A stretch of 41,363 nt of DNA from Methanobrevibacter sp. (lineage in GTDB: Archaea; Methanobacteriota; Methanobacteria; Methanobacteriales; Methanobacteriaceae), in the NCBI GenBank assembly GCA_017553445.1, contig JAFZMD010000063.1:1-41363 (forward strand). Direction: 5' to 3'. This document shows, piece by piece, positions 9,535 through 18,316 of the stretch (positions are counted from its first letter, which is position 1; each line of letters opens with the position of its first letter). Below the pieces are notes generated by a model. It had not been told where the DNA came from and made no database searches. It saw only the letters and a program-made list of their open reading frames with translations. The translations under genes and the position numbers were made by a program.

Positions 9535-11388
9535 ATGGATGCTAAAGATAAAAAAATAGCTACGGATTTGGCTTACGAAATAATAAAAGAAGTGAGTAGG
9601 GCAATAAGGCCTTATGCAGGAACCCCTGAGGCCGGCGAGAAAGTAAAAATAGGCGCTGATGGAACACCTACCTCATATATTGACATTATCGCAGAAGATA
9701 CATTAATCAATATCCTAAAGAATGCTCCAGTATTATCCTACATCATCAGTGAAGAGGTTGGTGAATTAAAACTGGGAAAAGGAACAAAAAGAAGCATTAA
9801 TCTGATAGAGGAATTAAAACGTGACGACATACCTGATGAGGAAAGGCCTAAATTCATATTCCTTGTTGATCCGATTGACGGAACAAGTAATGCAATCAAG
9901 GAAATACCTGCTTACGGTATTTCAATCGCTGTTGCTGACGTTCCAAAAGGAAGATTGGCTACTTTAGATGACGTTGAATTAGGTTTTATCAGCAATTTTG
10001 GAAATGGGAACTTCTTTGAAGCTGAAAAAGGCAAAGGATGCTGGTTAAATAATGAAAGGGTTCACCCCAGCAATGTCGTTAATTTCAGTGAAATGACATT
10101 GGGCGGTTTTACAAAAAGTGGAACCTCTTCAGCATCAAAATTAGTTGATAATGCTAGAAGAATGAGGGTTTTAGGTTCCGTAGTACTGGAATTATCCTAT
10201 GTGGCAAGCGGAAGATATGACGCATTTCTTGATTTGAGGGGAAGCAGAATAATCGATATTGCAGCATCAAAATTAATTGTTGAAGAAGCCGGTGCAATCA
10301 TAACCTCAAAACACGGTGAAAAATTAAATAATACATTAAGCATTTATGAAAAAGCTATTGTTGTCGCTGCAAATAATGAAATCCTCCACAAACAGATAAT
10401 AAACATTCTAAATGATAACCAGGTAGACGTTATTGGAAAGGTAGGAATTGCAAGTCGTATCGACCAGGACAAAGCCATATTATTCACTGCAAAAATTGTT
10501 GATTACCTTTTAACGAATGGCGTTGAAGTAGTTATCGAAAAAAGACTGGCCAGCAAACTTGAAGAGTTAAAAGAAAACCCAAAACTTAATAAGATAATTG
10601 AAAAAATAATTAAAAACTCTCCCGAAATGTCCGAATTCCTTAATGATTTAAATTTAAATATTGACTTTAGAAAAATTGCAAAAGACATGAATGAATTCAA
10701 CTGCGATATGGCAGTCGTTTTAGGCGGTGACGGAACATTGCTTAGAGCACAGGCAAAACTTAAGGAAGAAACCCCATTGCTTGGAATAAACATGGGAACC
10801 GTTGGATTTTTAACTGACATTGAAGTGTCTGAAACATTCAATGCACTAAATCAAATCCTTAAAGGAGACTATTATAAGGAAAAAAGATCCAAACTAACGG
10901 TTTCACACGAAAACCACACATTTAATGCAATGAATGAAGTAGTTATAATGACCAACAAGCCTGCAAAAATGTTGCATTTTCAAATCCAGGTGGACGGAGA
11001 AATTATTGAGGAAGTCAGGGCAGACGGACTCATTATTTCCACGCCAAGTGGTTCTACTGCTTATGCAATGTCTGCAGGAGGCCCTATTGTTGATCCAAGA
11101 CTTGGTGGATTCATCATCATACCAATCTGTCCATACAAGTTAGGCGCCAGGCCGTTTATTGTATCAGACAATAGTGAAATAACTGTAAAACTACTTAAAA
11201 AAGGTAAAAGTGCAGTATTTGTTATGGACGGACAGATTAACGAAGAAGCAGATTATCTTGAAGAAATCAAATTCAAAAAAGCAGATAAAGATGTTTATTT
11301 CATAAGGACAAGTACCAAATACTTCTATGAAAGAGTTAAAGACAAATTAAGTGAAGGCGGACTCAATAAACAAGAAAGGTGCCTTTAA
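9535..11388 (+). CDS. Bifunctional inositol-monophosphatase-like NADP phosphatase / NAD kinase
   Basis: 617 residues made of two enzymes. Residues 1-290 are an inositol monophosphatase/fructose bisphosphatase-type domain with metal site EEVGE, DPIDGTSN (112-119) and IIDIAASKLIVEEAG. Residues 300-617 are an ATP-NAD kinase with GGDGT (397-401), NMGTVGFL and the substrate-binding GSTAYAMSAGGP (about 506-517). The same fusion in Methanocaldococcus (MJ0917) is established as an NAD kinase that is also an NADP phosphatase, so one protein can make and remove NADP. The ATG at 9535 is chosen over an upstream in-frame TTG inside pdaD. The stop is followed at once by the ATG of cfbE, so the two are cotranscribed. 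Confidence 0.92.
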   Translation: MDAKDKKIATDLAYEIIKEVSRAIRPYAGTPEAGEKVKIGADGTPTSYIDIIAEDTLINILKNAPVLSYIISEEVGELKLGKGTKRSINLIEELKRDDIPDEERPKFIFLVDPIDGTSNAIKEIPAYGISIAVADVPKGRLATLDDVELGFISNFGNGNFFEAEKGKGCWLNNERVHPSNVVNFSEMTLGGFTKSGTSSASKLVDNARRMRVLGSVVLELSYVASGRYDAFLDLRGSRIIDIAASKLIVEEAGAIITSKHGEKLNNTLSIYEKAIVVAANNEILHKQIINILNDNQVDVIGKVGIASRIDQDKAILFTAKIVDYLLTNGVEVVIEKRLASKLEELKENPKLNKIIEKIIKNSPEMSEFLNDLNLNIDFRKIAKDMNEFNCDMAVVLGGDGTLLRAQAKLKEETPLLGINMGTVGFLTDIEVSETFNALNQILKGDYYKEKRSKLTVSHENHTFNAMNEVVIMTNKPAKMLHFQIQVDGEIIEEVRADGLIISTPSGSTAYAMSAGGPIVDPRLGGFIIIPICPYKLGARPFIVSDNSEITVKLLKKGKSAVFVMDGQINEEADYLEEIKFKKADKDVYFIRTSTKYFYERVKDKLSEGGLNKQERCL

Positions 11389-12789
11389 ATGAAGATCCTT
11401 GTAATGGATTTAACCCACGGAGGAGTTAAAATTGCAATAAGCCTTGCAAAAAAAGGCGAAAAGGTTTACTGCCATGACATCTATAACACACTGAAAGATA
11501 TTGATAAGCAGATGCTTGAGATTTATGATGTGGAATTAATTCAATTGGAAGATTTAAACGAATTCAAAGGCAATTTAAAAGTCATATGTCCAGTTCATTT
11601 ACCTTTAAGCAATGAAAACATAATGAAATACAATCCGGATTTAAACTATACATTCATTACACATCACCAATCCATTGCAGAAATATTGGCTGATTGGGGT
11701 CAGGATATAGATAAAATAGAAATAACTGGAGTTAAAGGAAAAACCAGCTGTGCATTCATGCTTAAAGAAATATTGATTGATTATAATCCCTTGCTTTTAT
11801 CCAGTTTAGGTGCCATAATTTATGAAAACAAAAAGGAAACTATTTTGCAAAAAAACATTTCAATTACCCCTGCAAACATCAAGGAAAGCATTGATTTAGC
11901 AGACAAATTTGCCAACCCCATCTGTAATGGAAAAAATAAGAATCAGATTTACGGCTGTGCCATTTTTGAATCATCCCTTGGTGCGACAGGAATTGGCGAT
12001 GTTGGTCTTTTAACAAACATTATTGAAGATTACCCCATCGCCAAAAACAGATTATCTGCAAGCATCGCCAAAAAACAGATATTTAACTGCAATATCGTTT
12101 GCTGTGAAAAAGAATCCCTTGATATGTATTATAATGAAATAACTCATGAAAAAATCAACTCATTTAGTTTGGAGGATAAAGCAGCCAATTTATATGTCAA
12201 TGCTGTTGATTATTCACTTGATGAAACAAGAATTGAAATCATATATAATGATATTAAAACCAAAAATGGAGAAGTGATTAACGGAGAAATAACAGTCAAA
12301 ACATTTGCTCCTGGCTCTCACCACGTTTTAAATGTCTTGGGAGTTGTTGGAACTGCACTGTCACTAAATATGGATGAAAATAAAATCATCAATGGCTTAA
12401 AGAATTACAAAGGAATACCTGGAAGAACAAATAAGAAAAATATTGAAAACATAACTGTTATTGAAGAAATCAATCCAGGCATCAACACAAAAGCAATTGA
12501 AGCATCAATCAACATGCTGCCTGACGATTCTTCATACGTCATTTCAATTGGGGGAGATTATGGAATAACCTGTGAGGAAATTGATGAAAACTCAGTTGCA
12601 GAACTGATTAACAACTCAAATGAAGATATCATATTAACCGGCGAAGTAGGCAGAAGCATTTTAAATAAGGTTAATGGAAAAATCAAATTTATAGCCAATC
12701 CAAATAAAGTATATGATTTTGCAGTTGAAAACAATAAAAATCTACTTTTCATTTATAGATCAGATTATAAAAAACTGTCAAAACGATGA
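11389..12789 (+). CDS. cfbE: Coenzyme F430 synthetase, Mur-ligase family
   Basis: 466 residues. CfbE carries out the last step of F430 synthesis, ATP-dependent formation of the lactam ring on the nickel tetrapyrrole, giving the cofactor of methyl-coenzyme M reductase. The sequence shows the Mur-ligase P-loop GVKGKTS (114-120), a central domain with FESSLGATGIGD, and a C-terminal ligase domain with GIPGRTN and INPGINTKA. The N-terminus MKILVMDLTHGGVKIA is typical for the methanogen family. The ATG abuts the NAD kinase stop. The next gene, hemC, also serves tetrapyrrole synthesis but has a 184-base gap and probably its own promoter. No glutaminase or UDP-sugar features suggest a true murein ligase. 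Confidence 0.88.
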   Translation: MKILVMDLTHGGVKIAISLAKKGEKVYCHDIYNTLKDIDKQMLEIYDVELIQLEDLNEFKGNLKVICPVHLPLSNENIMKYNPDLNYTFITHHQSIAEILADWGQDIDKIEITGVKGKTSCAFMLKEILIDYNPLLLSSLGAIIYENKKETILQKNISITPANIKESIDLADKFANPICNGKNKNQIYGCAIFESSLGATGIGDVGLLTNIIEDYPIAKNRLSASIAKKQIFNCNIVCCEKESLDMYYNEITHEKINSFSLEDKAANLYVNAVDYSLDETRIEIIYNDIKTKNGEVINGEITVKTFAPGSHHVLNVLGVVGTALSLNMDENKIINGLKNYKGIPGRTNKKNIENITVIEEINPGINTKAIEASINMLPDDSSYVISIGGDYGITCEEIDENSVAELINNSNEDIILTGEVGRSILNKVNGKIKFIANPNKVYDFAVENNKNLLFIYRSDYKKLSKR

Positions 12790-12886
12790 TAATAACTAGT
12801 TAACAACAAAATAATGTAATCTTATTTTTACTAAAAATGAAACATTTAATTATTATTAACAATAGAGTATATGATGTAACTTTAAA

Positions 12887-12914
12887 TTAGTTATAAGTTA
12901 AAACTTATATCTAA
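12887..12914. promoter_or_regulatory. Imperfect 28-bp dyad upstream of hemC
   Basis: TATAAGTT (12892-12899) and AACTTATA (12902-12909) are perfect inverted arms with two bases between; after one mismatch the arms extend by TTAG and CTAA. The dyad overlaps a TATA-like sequence 60-85 bases before the hemC start and is not followed by T-rich sequence on the plus strand, so an operator is more likely than a terminator. Confidence 0.35.
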
Positions 12915-12973
12915 ATAAAAAAAATAAAAATTTCCCAATACTTTTATTTTTTATAAAATTGGAGACGATAATT

Positions 12974-13843
12974 TTGATAGTTGGAACAAGAGGTAGTCAA
13001 TTAGCACTTGCACAAACCAAGCAGGTTTGTAATGATTTATCCAAAATAACTGGAGAAAAAATTGACATTGAAATTATTAAAACAAAAGGAGATAAAATTA
13101 CTACTTCCCAATTATACAACATGGATTCTAAAGGCCTTTTTACTAAAGAATTAGATATTGCACTATTAGAAGAAGAAGTTGATTTTACAGTACACAGTTT
13201 TAAAGATTTGCCTACAGAATTGGATGAAGACTTAGAAGTTATTGCCGTCCCGATACGTGAATCACCACGTGAAGTATTAATATCTGAAAAAACTTGGGAA
13301 GAGCTGGAGCCAGGCTCCAAATTAGGAACCAGCAGCCTCAGACGTGAAGCATTCTGCAATCACTACGATAAAGGATTTGAACTTAAGCCGATTCGAGGCA
13401 ATATCGAAACCAGAATCAATAAAGTCCTTGAAAGTGATTTGGATGCAACGATAATGGCTGAAGCAGGACTGAAAAGGCTAGGTTTAACTGAAAATATTAA
13501 AACGATATTTCCACTTGACTACATTACCCCTCCTGCAGGACAAGGTGCACTGGCAATAATAACAAGAAAAGATTCAGATAAAAAGCATGTAATATCAAAA
13601 TTAAATGATTATACATCAATGCAGGAAGTATTGGCTGAAAAAAAAGTTTTAGAAGAATTGGGCGTTGGCTGTCAATGGCCAATTGGTTCTATAGCACAAA
13701 TGAAGAATAAAAAATTTCATATTTACTCAATATTGTTAACCCAAGATGGAGAAATCCTAAAAGAACAGAGCGAAACCGGTTCAATTAAAAATGCTGTTGA
13801 ATTGGGTGCTAAAATTGGGAGAGTATTCGAGGATTATGTATAA
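12974..13843 (+). CDS. hemC: Hydroxymethylbilane synthase (porphobilinogen deaminase)
   Basis: 289 residues. It joins four porphobilinogen units into hydroxymethylbilane, feeding sirohaem, F430 and corrinoid synthesis. The N-terminus IVGTRGSQLALAQT, the active-site region VHSFKDLPTE, the substrate-binding LGTSSLRRE and RGNIETRINK, and GVGCQWP with Cys233, which carries the dipyrromethane cofactor, are all present. I start at the TTG at 12974: GGAG lies nine bases upstream and the product then begins MIVGTRGS, as the family does. An in-frame TTG at 12959 precedes that ribosome-binding site. The next gene starts 15 bases after the stop, so this gene heads an operon. Confidence 0.93.
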   Translation: MIVGTRGSQLALAQTKQVCNDLSKITGEKIDIEIIKTKGDKITTSQLYNMDSKGLFTKELDIALLEEEVDFTVHSFKDLPTELDEDLEVIAVPIRESPREVLISEKTWEELEPGSKLGTSSLRREAFCNHYDKGFELKPIRGNIETRINKVLESDLDATIMAEAGLKRLGLTENIKTIFPLDYITPPAGQGALAIITRKDSDKKHVISKLNDYTSMQEVLAEKKVLEELGVGCQWPIGSIAQMKNKKFHIYSILLTQDGEILKEQSETGSIKNAVELGAKIGRVFEDYV

Positions 13844-13858
13844 GTGGAGGAATTAAAA

Positions 13859-14818
13859 TTGAGAACTGTTAATGTAGGAGTTATCGGAGTAGGAGCAATG
13901 GGTGAAAACCATGTTCGCGTATACCATAAATTAAAAGAAGCTAATTTACTTGCCGTTTCTGATGTAAGTGAAAGAGCACTCAAAAAAATTGAAAGAAAAT
14001 ATGGTGCGAAAGGTTACAATGATTATGGCGAACTACTTAAAAATCCAGAAATCGAAGCGGTCAGTGTTTGTGTTCCAACTACTTTGCACCACGCAGTTGT
14101 GATGGAAGCCATTAAAAACAAAAAACACGTGTTAATTGAAAAACCAATAGCATTCACATTAAAAGAAGCAGAAGAAATGATTGCTGCTGCAAAAGAAGCA
14201 GGAGTAATTCTTGCAACAGGACATGTCGAAAGATTTAATCCTGCTGTTCAAAAAGCTAAAGAACTTATTGAAGATGGAGTTATTGGTGACATCGTATCTG
14301 CATTTGCAAAAAGAGTAGGACCAATCCCTCCAAGAATAAAAGATGTTGGAGTATCAATAGATTTGGCTATACATGATTTAGACATAATGAATTACTTATT
14401 TGACGCTAACATCATGCAGGTATACGGTACAATGAACAGTGTACTTGAAGATTGTCAGTTTGAAGATCATGCAGAAATTATGGTAAGTTTTGACAATGAA
14501 TCAACAGGAATTATTGAAGTGAACTGGTTAACGCCATATAAAAGAAGAGAACTTGAACTTACCGGAACCGATGGAATTATCTCTGTAGATTACATTAAGC
14601 AAAGCATTGATGTTTATGGAAAATTTGCACAGGATATTGAAATCAGGCATGAAGAACCATTAAAAGATGAATTAAAATCATTCTTAAATGCTGTTGTTAA
14701 TGAAGAAGAGCCAGAAATCACTGGTGAAGATGGACTTAAAGCTCTTAAACTAGTTATAGCAGCAAATATGTCATCTAAAGAACATAGACCAGTCAGTTTA
14801 GATGAACTTGAGGAATAG
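13859..14818 (+). CDS. Gfo/Idh/MocA family NAD(P)-dependent dehydrogenase
   Basis: 319 residues. The N-terminal Rossmann domain has [16 protein letters not shown], the middle has the family EKP motif ([16 protein letters not shown]), and the C-terminal half has RVGPIPPR and the catalytic-site [13 protein letters not shown] with its His and Asp. Such enzymes oxidise a ring hydroxyl of a sugar or inositol, often on a nucleotide sugar; the substrate is not decided by the sequence. The start is the TTG at 13859, with GGAGG eight bases upstream; an in-frame GTG at 13844 directly after the hemC stop lies before that site. The 3' end comes within eight bases of the next gene's start. A surface-polysaccharide role is possible but only a guess. 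Confidence 0.85.
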   Translation: MRTVNVGVIGVGAMGENHVRVYHKLKEANLLAVSDVSERALKKIERKYGAKGYNDYGELLKNPEIEAVSVCVPTTLHHAVVMEAIKNKKHVLIEKPIAFTLKEAEEMIAAAKEAGVILATGHVERFNPAVQKAKELIEDGVIGDIVSAFAKRVGPIPPRIKDVGVSIDLAIHDLDIMNYLFDANIMQVYGTMNSVLEDCQFEDHAEIMVSFDNESTGIIEVNWLTPYKRRELELTGTDGIISVDYIKQSIDVYGKFAQDIEIRHEEPLKDELKSFLNAVVNEEEPEITGEDGLKALKLVIAANMSSKEHRPVSLDELEE

Positions 14819-14825
14819 TGATACT

Positions 14826-15437
14826 ATGAAAACTAAATTAATTCAAAAAGCTCAAGAACTCAGACAACACGGATTTACCACCGGAGAAATTGCTGACGAA
14901 CTGAATGTCAGTATGGACACTGCCAGATGGTTAACTCTTCAAAAAGCAGAAGAGGAAAAGGTCGATGCGCCAGTTGACTTTGCAATTAATTGGAACAGCA
15001 TTGGTGGAAATTCAACACGTTTAAGTTATGTTTCCGGAGCTTTAAGCGATATGGCTCTTTCACATGGTGAAGCAGATGTTGTTTTGGGAATTGCAGTTAG
15101 TGGAGTTCCTTTTGCAACAGTAATGGCTGACTTTTTAGAAGACATGAGCGGAGTAGATACATCAATTGCTATTTTCCACCCAAACAAACATAGAAAAGAC
15201 CAGGATAAAACCGATGATGAAGGTACCATGAGTACCAATTTTGGAAATGTTGAAGGCAAAAAGGTAGTTATCGTTGATGATGTCATTACAAGCGGAAAAA
15301 CTGTTCGTGAAGTAATTCACACTGTAAAAGACCATGGCGGCGAACCAACATGCGTTACAGTTTTAATCGATAAAGCAGGCCTTTCAGAAATTGAAGATGT
15401 TCCTGTAGAATCCTTAATTAAAGTTAGTAGATTATAA
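14826..15437 (+). CDS. PyrE-like phosphoribosyltransferase-domain regulator (GfcR type)
   Basis: 203 residues. An N-terminal helix-turn-helix ([21 protein letters not shown], about 15-37) is joined to a phosphoribosyltransferase domain with the PRPP-binding motif [13 protein letters not shown] (147-159). This layout is the archaeal 'orotate phosphoribosyltransferase-like' family; a haloarchaeal member, GfcR, is established as a transcription regulator of sugar metabolism. I therefore read it as a DNA-binding regulator sensing a phosphoribosylated or PRPP-like ligand, with enzyme activity unproven. The ATG at 14826 has GTGAT four bases upstream; an upstream in-frame ATG (14802) lies within the preceding gene. 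It ends the hemC operon, followed by T-rich sequence. Confidence 0.85.
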   Translation: MKTKLIQKAQELRQHGFTTGEIADELNVSMDTARWLTLQKAEEEKVDAPVDFAINWNSIGGNSTRLSYVSGALSDMALSHGEADVVLGIAVSGVPFATVMADFLEDMSGVDTSIAIFHPNKHRKDQDKTDDEGTMSTNFGNVEGKKVVIVDDVITSGKTVREVIHTVKDHGGEPTCVTVLIDKAGLSEIEDVPVESLIKVSRL

Positions 15438-15446
15438 ATATCTACT

Positions 15447-15485
15447 TCCACTTATTTTTTAAAAACCACCACCCATTTTTAAAAA
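15447..15485 (+). repeat. Short C-rich/T-rich motif copies after the operon end
   Basis: Ten bases after the stop lie two diverged copies of a motif: CTTCCACTTATTTTTTAAAAA and CCACCCATTTTTAAAAA (12-mer CCACCCATTTTT at 15469-15480). The same 12-mer occurs in the tandem repeat at 31513-31592 and with one change at 29370. The T-runs could end transcription of the hemC operon. The remaining bases up to 15717 are A+T-rich with no gene that I can see. Confidence 0.4.
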
Positions 15486-15717
15486 CATTAATAGTCAATT
15501 TTTTAGAAAAAAGAGCGAATATTCCTTAAAATAATAAGATTAAAGATAATTAACATTAAATTAGAAAAAAAGATAATAATTTAGAAAAGTAGAAAATCTA
15601 CAAATCCAAATCAAAATTTCGCACACGAATAATTAAAAAAAATACGGATTTTTTTAATTTTCAATATTATTTTTGTATTGATTAGTATTTAAATATTATA
15701 GTCATCTAAAAATTACA

Positions 15718-16620
15718 TCATGAGAACAAAAATTCAATATAGTTATAAAAGACATAAATCACCAAAACAACAGCAATAACTGTCTGAATTGGAATTAAAA
15801 TGCTAAAAATCCAGCTATTGAATATTTGTGAAACTTCCACTGAAGCGATGGCCGTAATGACAAATGGAAATGTGAATGCAGAATAGCTTGGATAGAACTT
15901 CAATTTTCTATATTCAATTACTTTAGAAAGTGCAAACAAGAAAAATACGAAGGCAATGGAATACAATACCATTAAAAATCCGTTTGAAATAACATTGACA
16001 GAATTGGTATATCCAACAATTAAAATGCTCATAACGGCCGTGAAAATACAAATCAATGGCTTATTTGCATCCGATTCATTAGGATATCTTAAATACCTAT
16101 AAATTACCAGAGGCAAAGTAATCAGCATTGCAATAAATCCGAACAGGAAAAATATGAATCCGATTTCAGACAGCCCATGGACATGGGCAGTAATGGCTCC
16201 CATGGTTATTCCAATAAAGACTATCCAGTAGCTGGGATAGACCACAGTTATATTAAAATCACGCACAATATAACGATAGGTAAACCAAATTATCAATAGA
16301 ATATGAAGAGCCACACCCAAAATCCAAACACCTATTGCCAAAGTTCCATCAAATGCATTGATGTATGTAGATAAAATCATCAAAGCCATTGAAAAAGTTC
16401 CGGAATTTGACAGAATAATCGGGTTTGAAAGATCGTCCCTAATAACATCCGGGTAAAAAACCAATTTCAAAACAAGCATTAAAATCAATATTGCGCCAAC
16501 AACACCACAAACTAATTTAAAAATAGGGCCATATGCCTGTAAAAGATTACCCAATGATAAAATAGCTAAAATCAGTCCGGAAATTGGAATCGGCAGCTTT
16601 TTAATAAAATCAATGCTCAT
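15718..16620 (-). CDS. TDT (TehA-like) family membrane transporter
   Basis: 300 residues, almost entirely hydrophobic with about ten membrane helices. The start KLPIPISGLILAILSLGNL, the mid-protein YPSYWIVFIGITMG and the late FYPSYSAFTFPFVITAIA are the repeated signature of the TDT family (tellurite-resistance/dicarboxylate transporters, SLAC1-like anion channels). These proteins move anions such as dicarboxylates or sulfite; the substrate here is unknown. The ATG at 16620 has only a weak GGTT-type site upstream. It is followed on the minus strand by no partner gene; upstream, 47 bases away, lies the end of the M48 protease gene, so cotranscription with that gene is possible. Confidence 0.8.
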   Translation of the reverse strand: MSIDFIKKLPIPISGLILAILSLGNLLQAYGPIFKLVCGVVGAILILMLVLKLVFYPDVIRDDLSNPIILSNSGTFSMALMILSTYINAFDGTLAIGVWILGVALHILLIIWFTYRYIVRDFNITVVYPSYWIVFIGITMGAITAHVHGLSEIGFIFFLFGFIAMLITLPLVIYRYLRYPNESDANKPLICIFTAVMSILIVGYTNSVNVISNGFLMVLYSIAFVFFLFALSKVIEYRKLKFYPSYSAFTFPFVITAIASVEVSQIFNSWIFSILIPIQTVIAVVLVIYVFYNYIEFLFS

Positions 16621-16667
16621 CTGTAAACCACATTTTCGTTAATTAATATAGTATTTATCAAATGATG

Positions 16668-17756
16668 TTAATTAACTTTGTTTCCACAATTCATACAGAA
16701 AATGTCCCCTTCTTTTATTGTTTCGCCACAATTAGGACATTTCAATCCATCATCTTTTAATTTAAAACCACAGGATGTGCAAAATATGTCATCTTCATGA
16801 ATAACTGCACCGCAGTGGGGACAGGACGGGGATTCATCAAACTTGGTTCCGCAATTTGTACAAAATACGGCATCTCCCTTTTCAGCATGGCCGCAATTCT
16901 TACAGGTTTTAGTCTGACCGCTTTCAATCTGGAAAACATTATTTGAATTGGAAGTATCACCCAAAACAGGTTTTGAATAATCGATTCCTTCTTCGATTTC
17001 TAAAACCAAAGACTGCATAACGGCTATCCTTTTGTCATCGGCAGGATGTGTAGAGAAAAAATCAAAGTTATTGGCATTATGGCCGCTCATCTTTTGCCAA
17101 AATTCAGGAACTCCAGTAATATCATAACCCGCCCAGTGAATTATAAGCATACCAAGACGATCCGCTTCAAGCTCCTGGTCTCTGCCCCACGGATTCAATA
17201 ATAAAAACTGAGAACCCAAACTGACCGTATTTACAGCGGCCCTTGTTAAACTTCCCACTTCACCCAAACCAATCAAGTCAAAAGCAAAGCTTCCAACCCA
17301 GGATACTGTGGCCAGAGTGTTGTGGGTATTTTGGGCACTGACCCGAGTTCTTGTATGGTCAAGCAATGCATGAGCCATTTCATGGCCTAAAACAAAAGCC
17401 AATTCCTCTTCGTTTTTTGCAATAGTTAAAATTCCTGAAAATACCGCTATTTTTCCTCCAGGCATGCAGAATGCATTGACCGTATCGTCTGAAAGCAAAT
17501 GAAATTCCCAGTCATAATAATCCTCAACATAATCAAGCCTTCCAATAGAGGACAAATAATCGTAAACTGCATTAATCAGATTGCGGGCAACCTTATAGAT
17601 TAACTGGCCTTCAGGAGAATCATCAATGATTTTAGCCTTATTTACAATTTTATAATACTCGCTGTAACATTCCTCTAAAAACTTGTCGTCATTGACCTTG
17701 TCATAATGTTCCTTTCCAGTGAACGGATTTAATGCACTTCTATCATCCTTAGCCAT
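16668..17756 (-). CDS. M48-type zinc metalloprotease with three C-terminal zinc ribbons
   Basis: 362 residues. The catalytic HEMAH is at 125-129 and the third zinc ligand is Glu197 in DQELEADRLG, which is the M48 layout. Residues 1-260 are the peptidase; there is no signal peptide and no convincing transmembrane helix, only a moderately hydrophobic stretch (VGSFAFDLIGLGEVG), so it appears cytoplasmic or peripheral. From about residue 280 come three zinc ribbons of the form C-x2-C-x10-13-C-x2-C: CKNCG/CTNCG, CPHCG/CTSCG and CPNCG/CMNCG. The ribbons may bind substrates or regulate the protease. No ribosome-binding site precedes the ATG, and a TATA box (about 17780-17790) lies 25-35 bases upstream, so the message is probably leaderless. 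A perfect 20-bp palindrome sits 60 bases upstream. Confidence 0.85.
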   Translation of the reverse strand: MAKDDRSALNPFTGKEHYDKVNDDKFLEECYSEYYKIVNKAKIIDDSPEGQLIYKVARNLINAVYDYLSSIGRLDYVEDYYDWEFHLLSDDTVNAFCMPGGKIAVFSGILTIAKNEEELAFVLGHEMAHALLDHTRTRVSAQNTHNTLATVSWVGSFAFDLIGLGEVGSLTRAAVNTVSLGSQFLLLNPWGRDQELEADRLGMLIIHWAGYDITGVPEFWQKMSGHNANNFDFFSTHPADDKRIAVMQSLVLEIEEGIDYSKPVLGDTSNSNNVFQIESGQTKTCKNCGHAEKGDAVFCTNCGTKFDESPSCPHCGAVIHEDDIFCTSCGFKLKDDGLKCPNCGETIKEGDIFCMNCGNKVN

Positions 17757-17815
17757 AATATATAATATTTTTATAGAACAATATAAATTTAGTTATTAAC
17801 ATGTTACTAAACTCA

Positions 17816-17835
17816 TTACTGGAATATTCCAGTAA
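17816..17835. promoter_or_regulatory. Perfect 20-bp palindrome upstream of the M48 protease gene
   Basis: TTACTGGAATATTCCAGTAA is fully self-complementary. It lies 60-79 bases before the protease ATG, upstream of the likely TATA box, and 36 bases after the stop of the DGC gene. Extra TTACT/GTTACT half-sites lie at 17804-17808. It is not followed by a T-run in either direction, so a protein-binding site is more likely than a terminator. Confidence 0.5.
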
Positions 17836-17870
17836 CTGCCGAAAAAATAGTTTTTTAAATAAAATCAAAA

Positions 17871-18260
17871 TCAAAAATCTTGAATTTCTCTAATTTTCTC
17901 ATTTAATTTTTCTTTAATGATTTTAACACATTCTTCCCCACCATCATCGAGACGAAACGGATCATCATTTGATACATCACAATTGGCCAAAACATCACCA
18001 ACGCCAAGAGTTTCAGCCACATCTATGCCTTTATTTTCAAGTATTTTATTTACACAACCACCATCACAGCCGTTGACTGCAATTATAGGATATTTCTTAA
18101 GCATTTCATTGTTTTCACCTGCAATGTCGGCAGATGTTGAACCCATACAGATTGATATGACATTTTCGTTTTCTTTTCTGCAATCACCAACAGCAACACG
18201 TGACACCAGTCCGTTTGGACTCATGCCGTTGCAAGGAGCCAAAGCTATTTTATCCACCAT
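17871..18260 (-). CDS. DGC-type cysteine-rich putative zinc-binding protein
   Basis: 129 residues with conserved cysteine motifs: LAPCNGMSPNG near the N-terminus, VGDCR, CMGSTSAD, VNGCDGGCVNK (containing the Asp-Gly-Gly-Cys variant of the DGC motif), and late ANCDVS and GEECVK. This agrees with the DGC family (PF08859), annotated as putative zinc-binding proteins of unknown role. The start at 18260 has AGGTGA five bases upstream. It is divergent from a flavodoxin gene with only 56 bases between the two ATGs, so their promoters overlap. A redox or metal role together with the flavodoxin is an inference from this arrangement only. Confidence 0.7.
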   Translation of the reverse strand: MVDKIALAPCNGMSPNGLVSRVAVGDCRKENENVISICMGSTSADIAGENNEMLKKYPIIAVNGCDGGCVNKILENKGIDVAETLGVGDVLANCDVSNDDPFRLDDGGEECVKIIKEKLNEKIREIQDF

Positions 18261-18316
18261 TTTTTCACCTTAATATTTAATACATTAAAGAAGTATATAA
18301 ATATAAAGTGATTATT

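Noticed and set aside
17816..17835. 20-bp palindrome as an NrpR nitrogen operator
   Set aside because: NrpR sites are GGAA-N6-TTCC; here GGAA and TTCC are only two bases apart, so the spacing is wrong.
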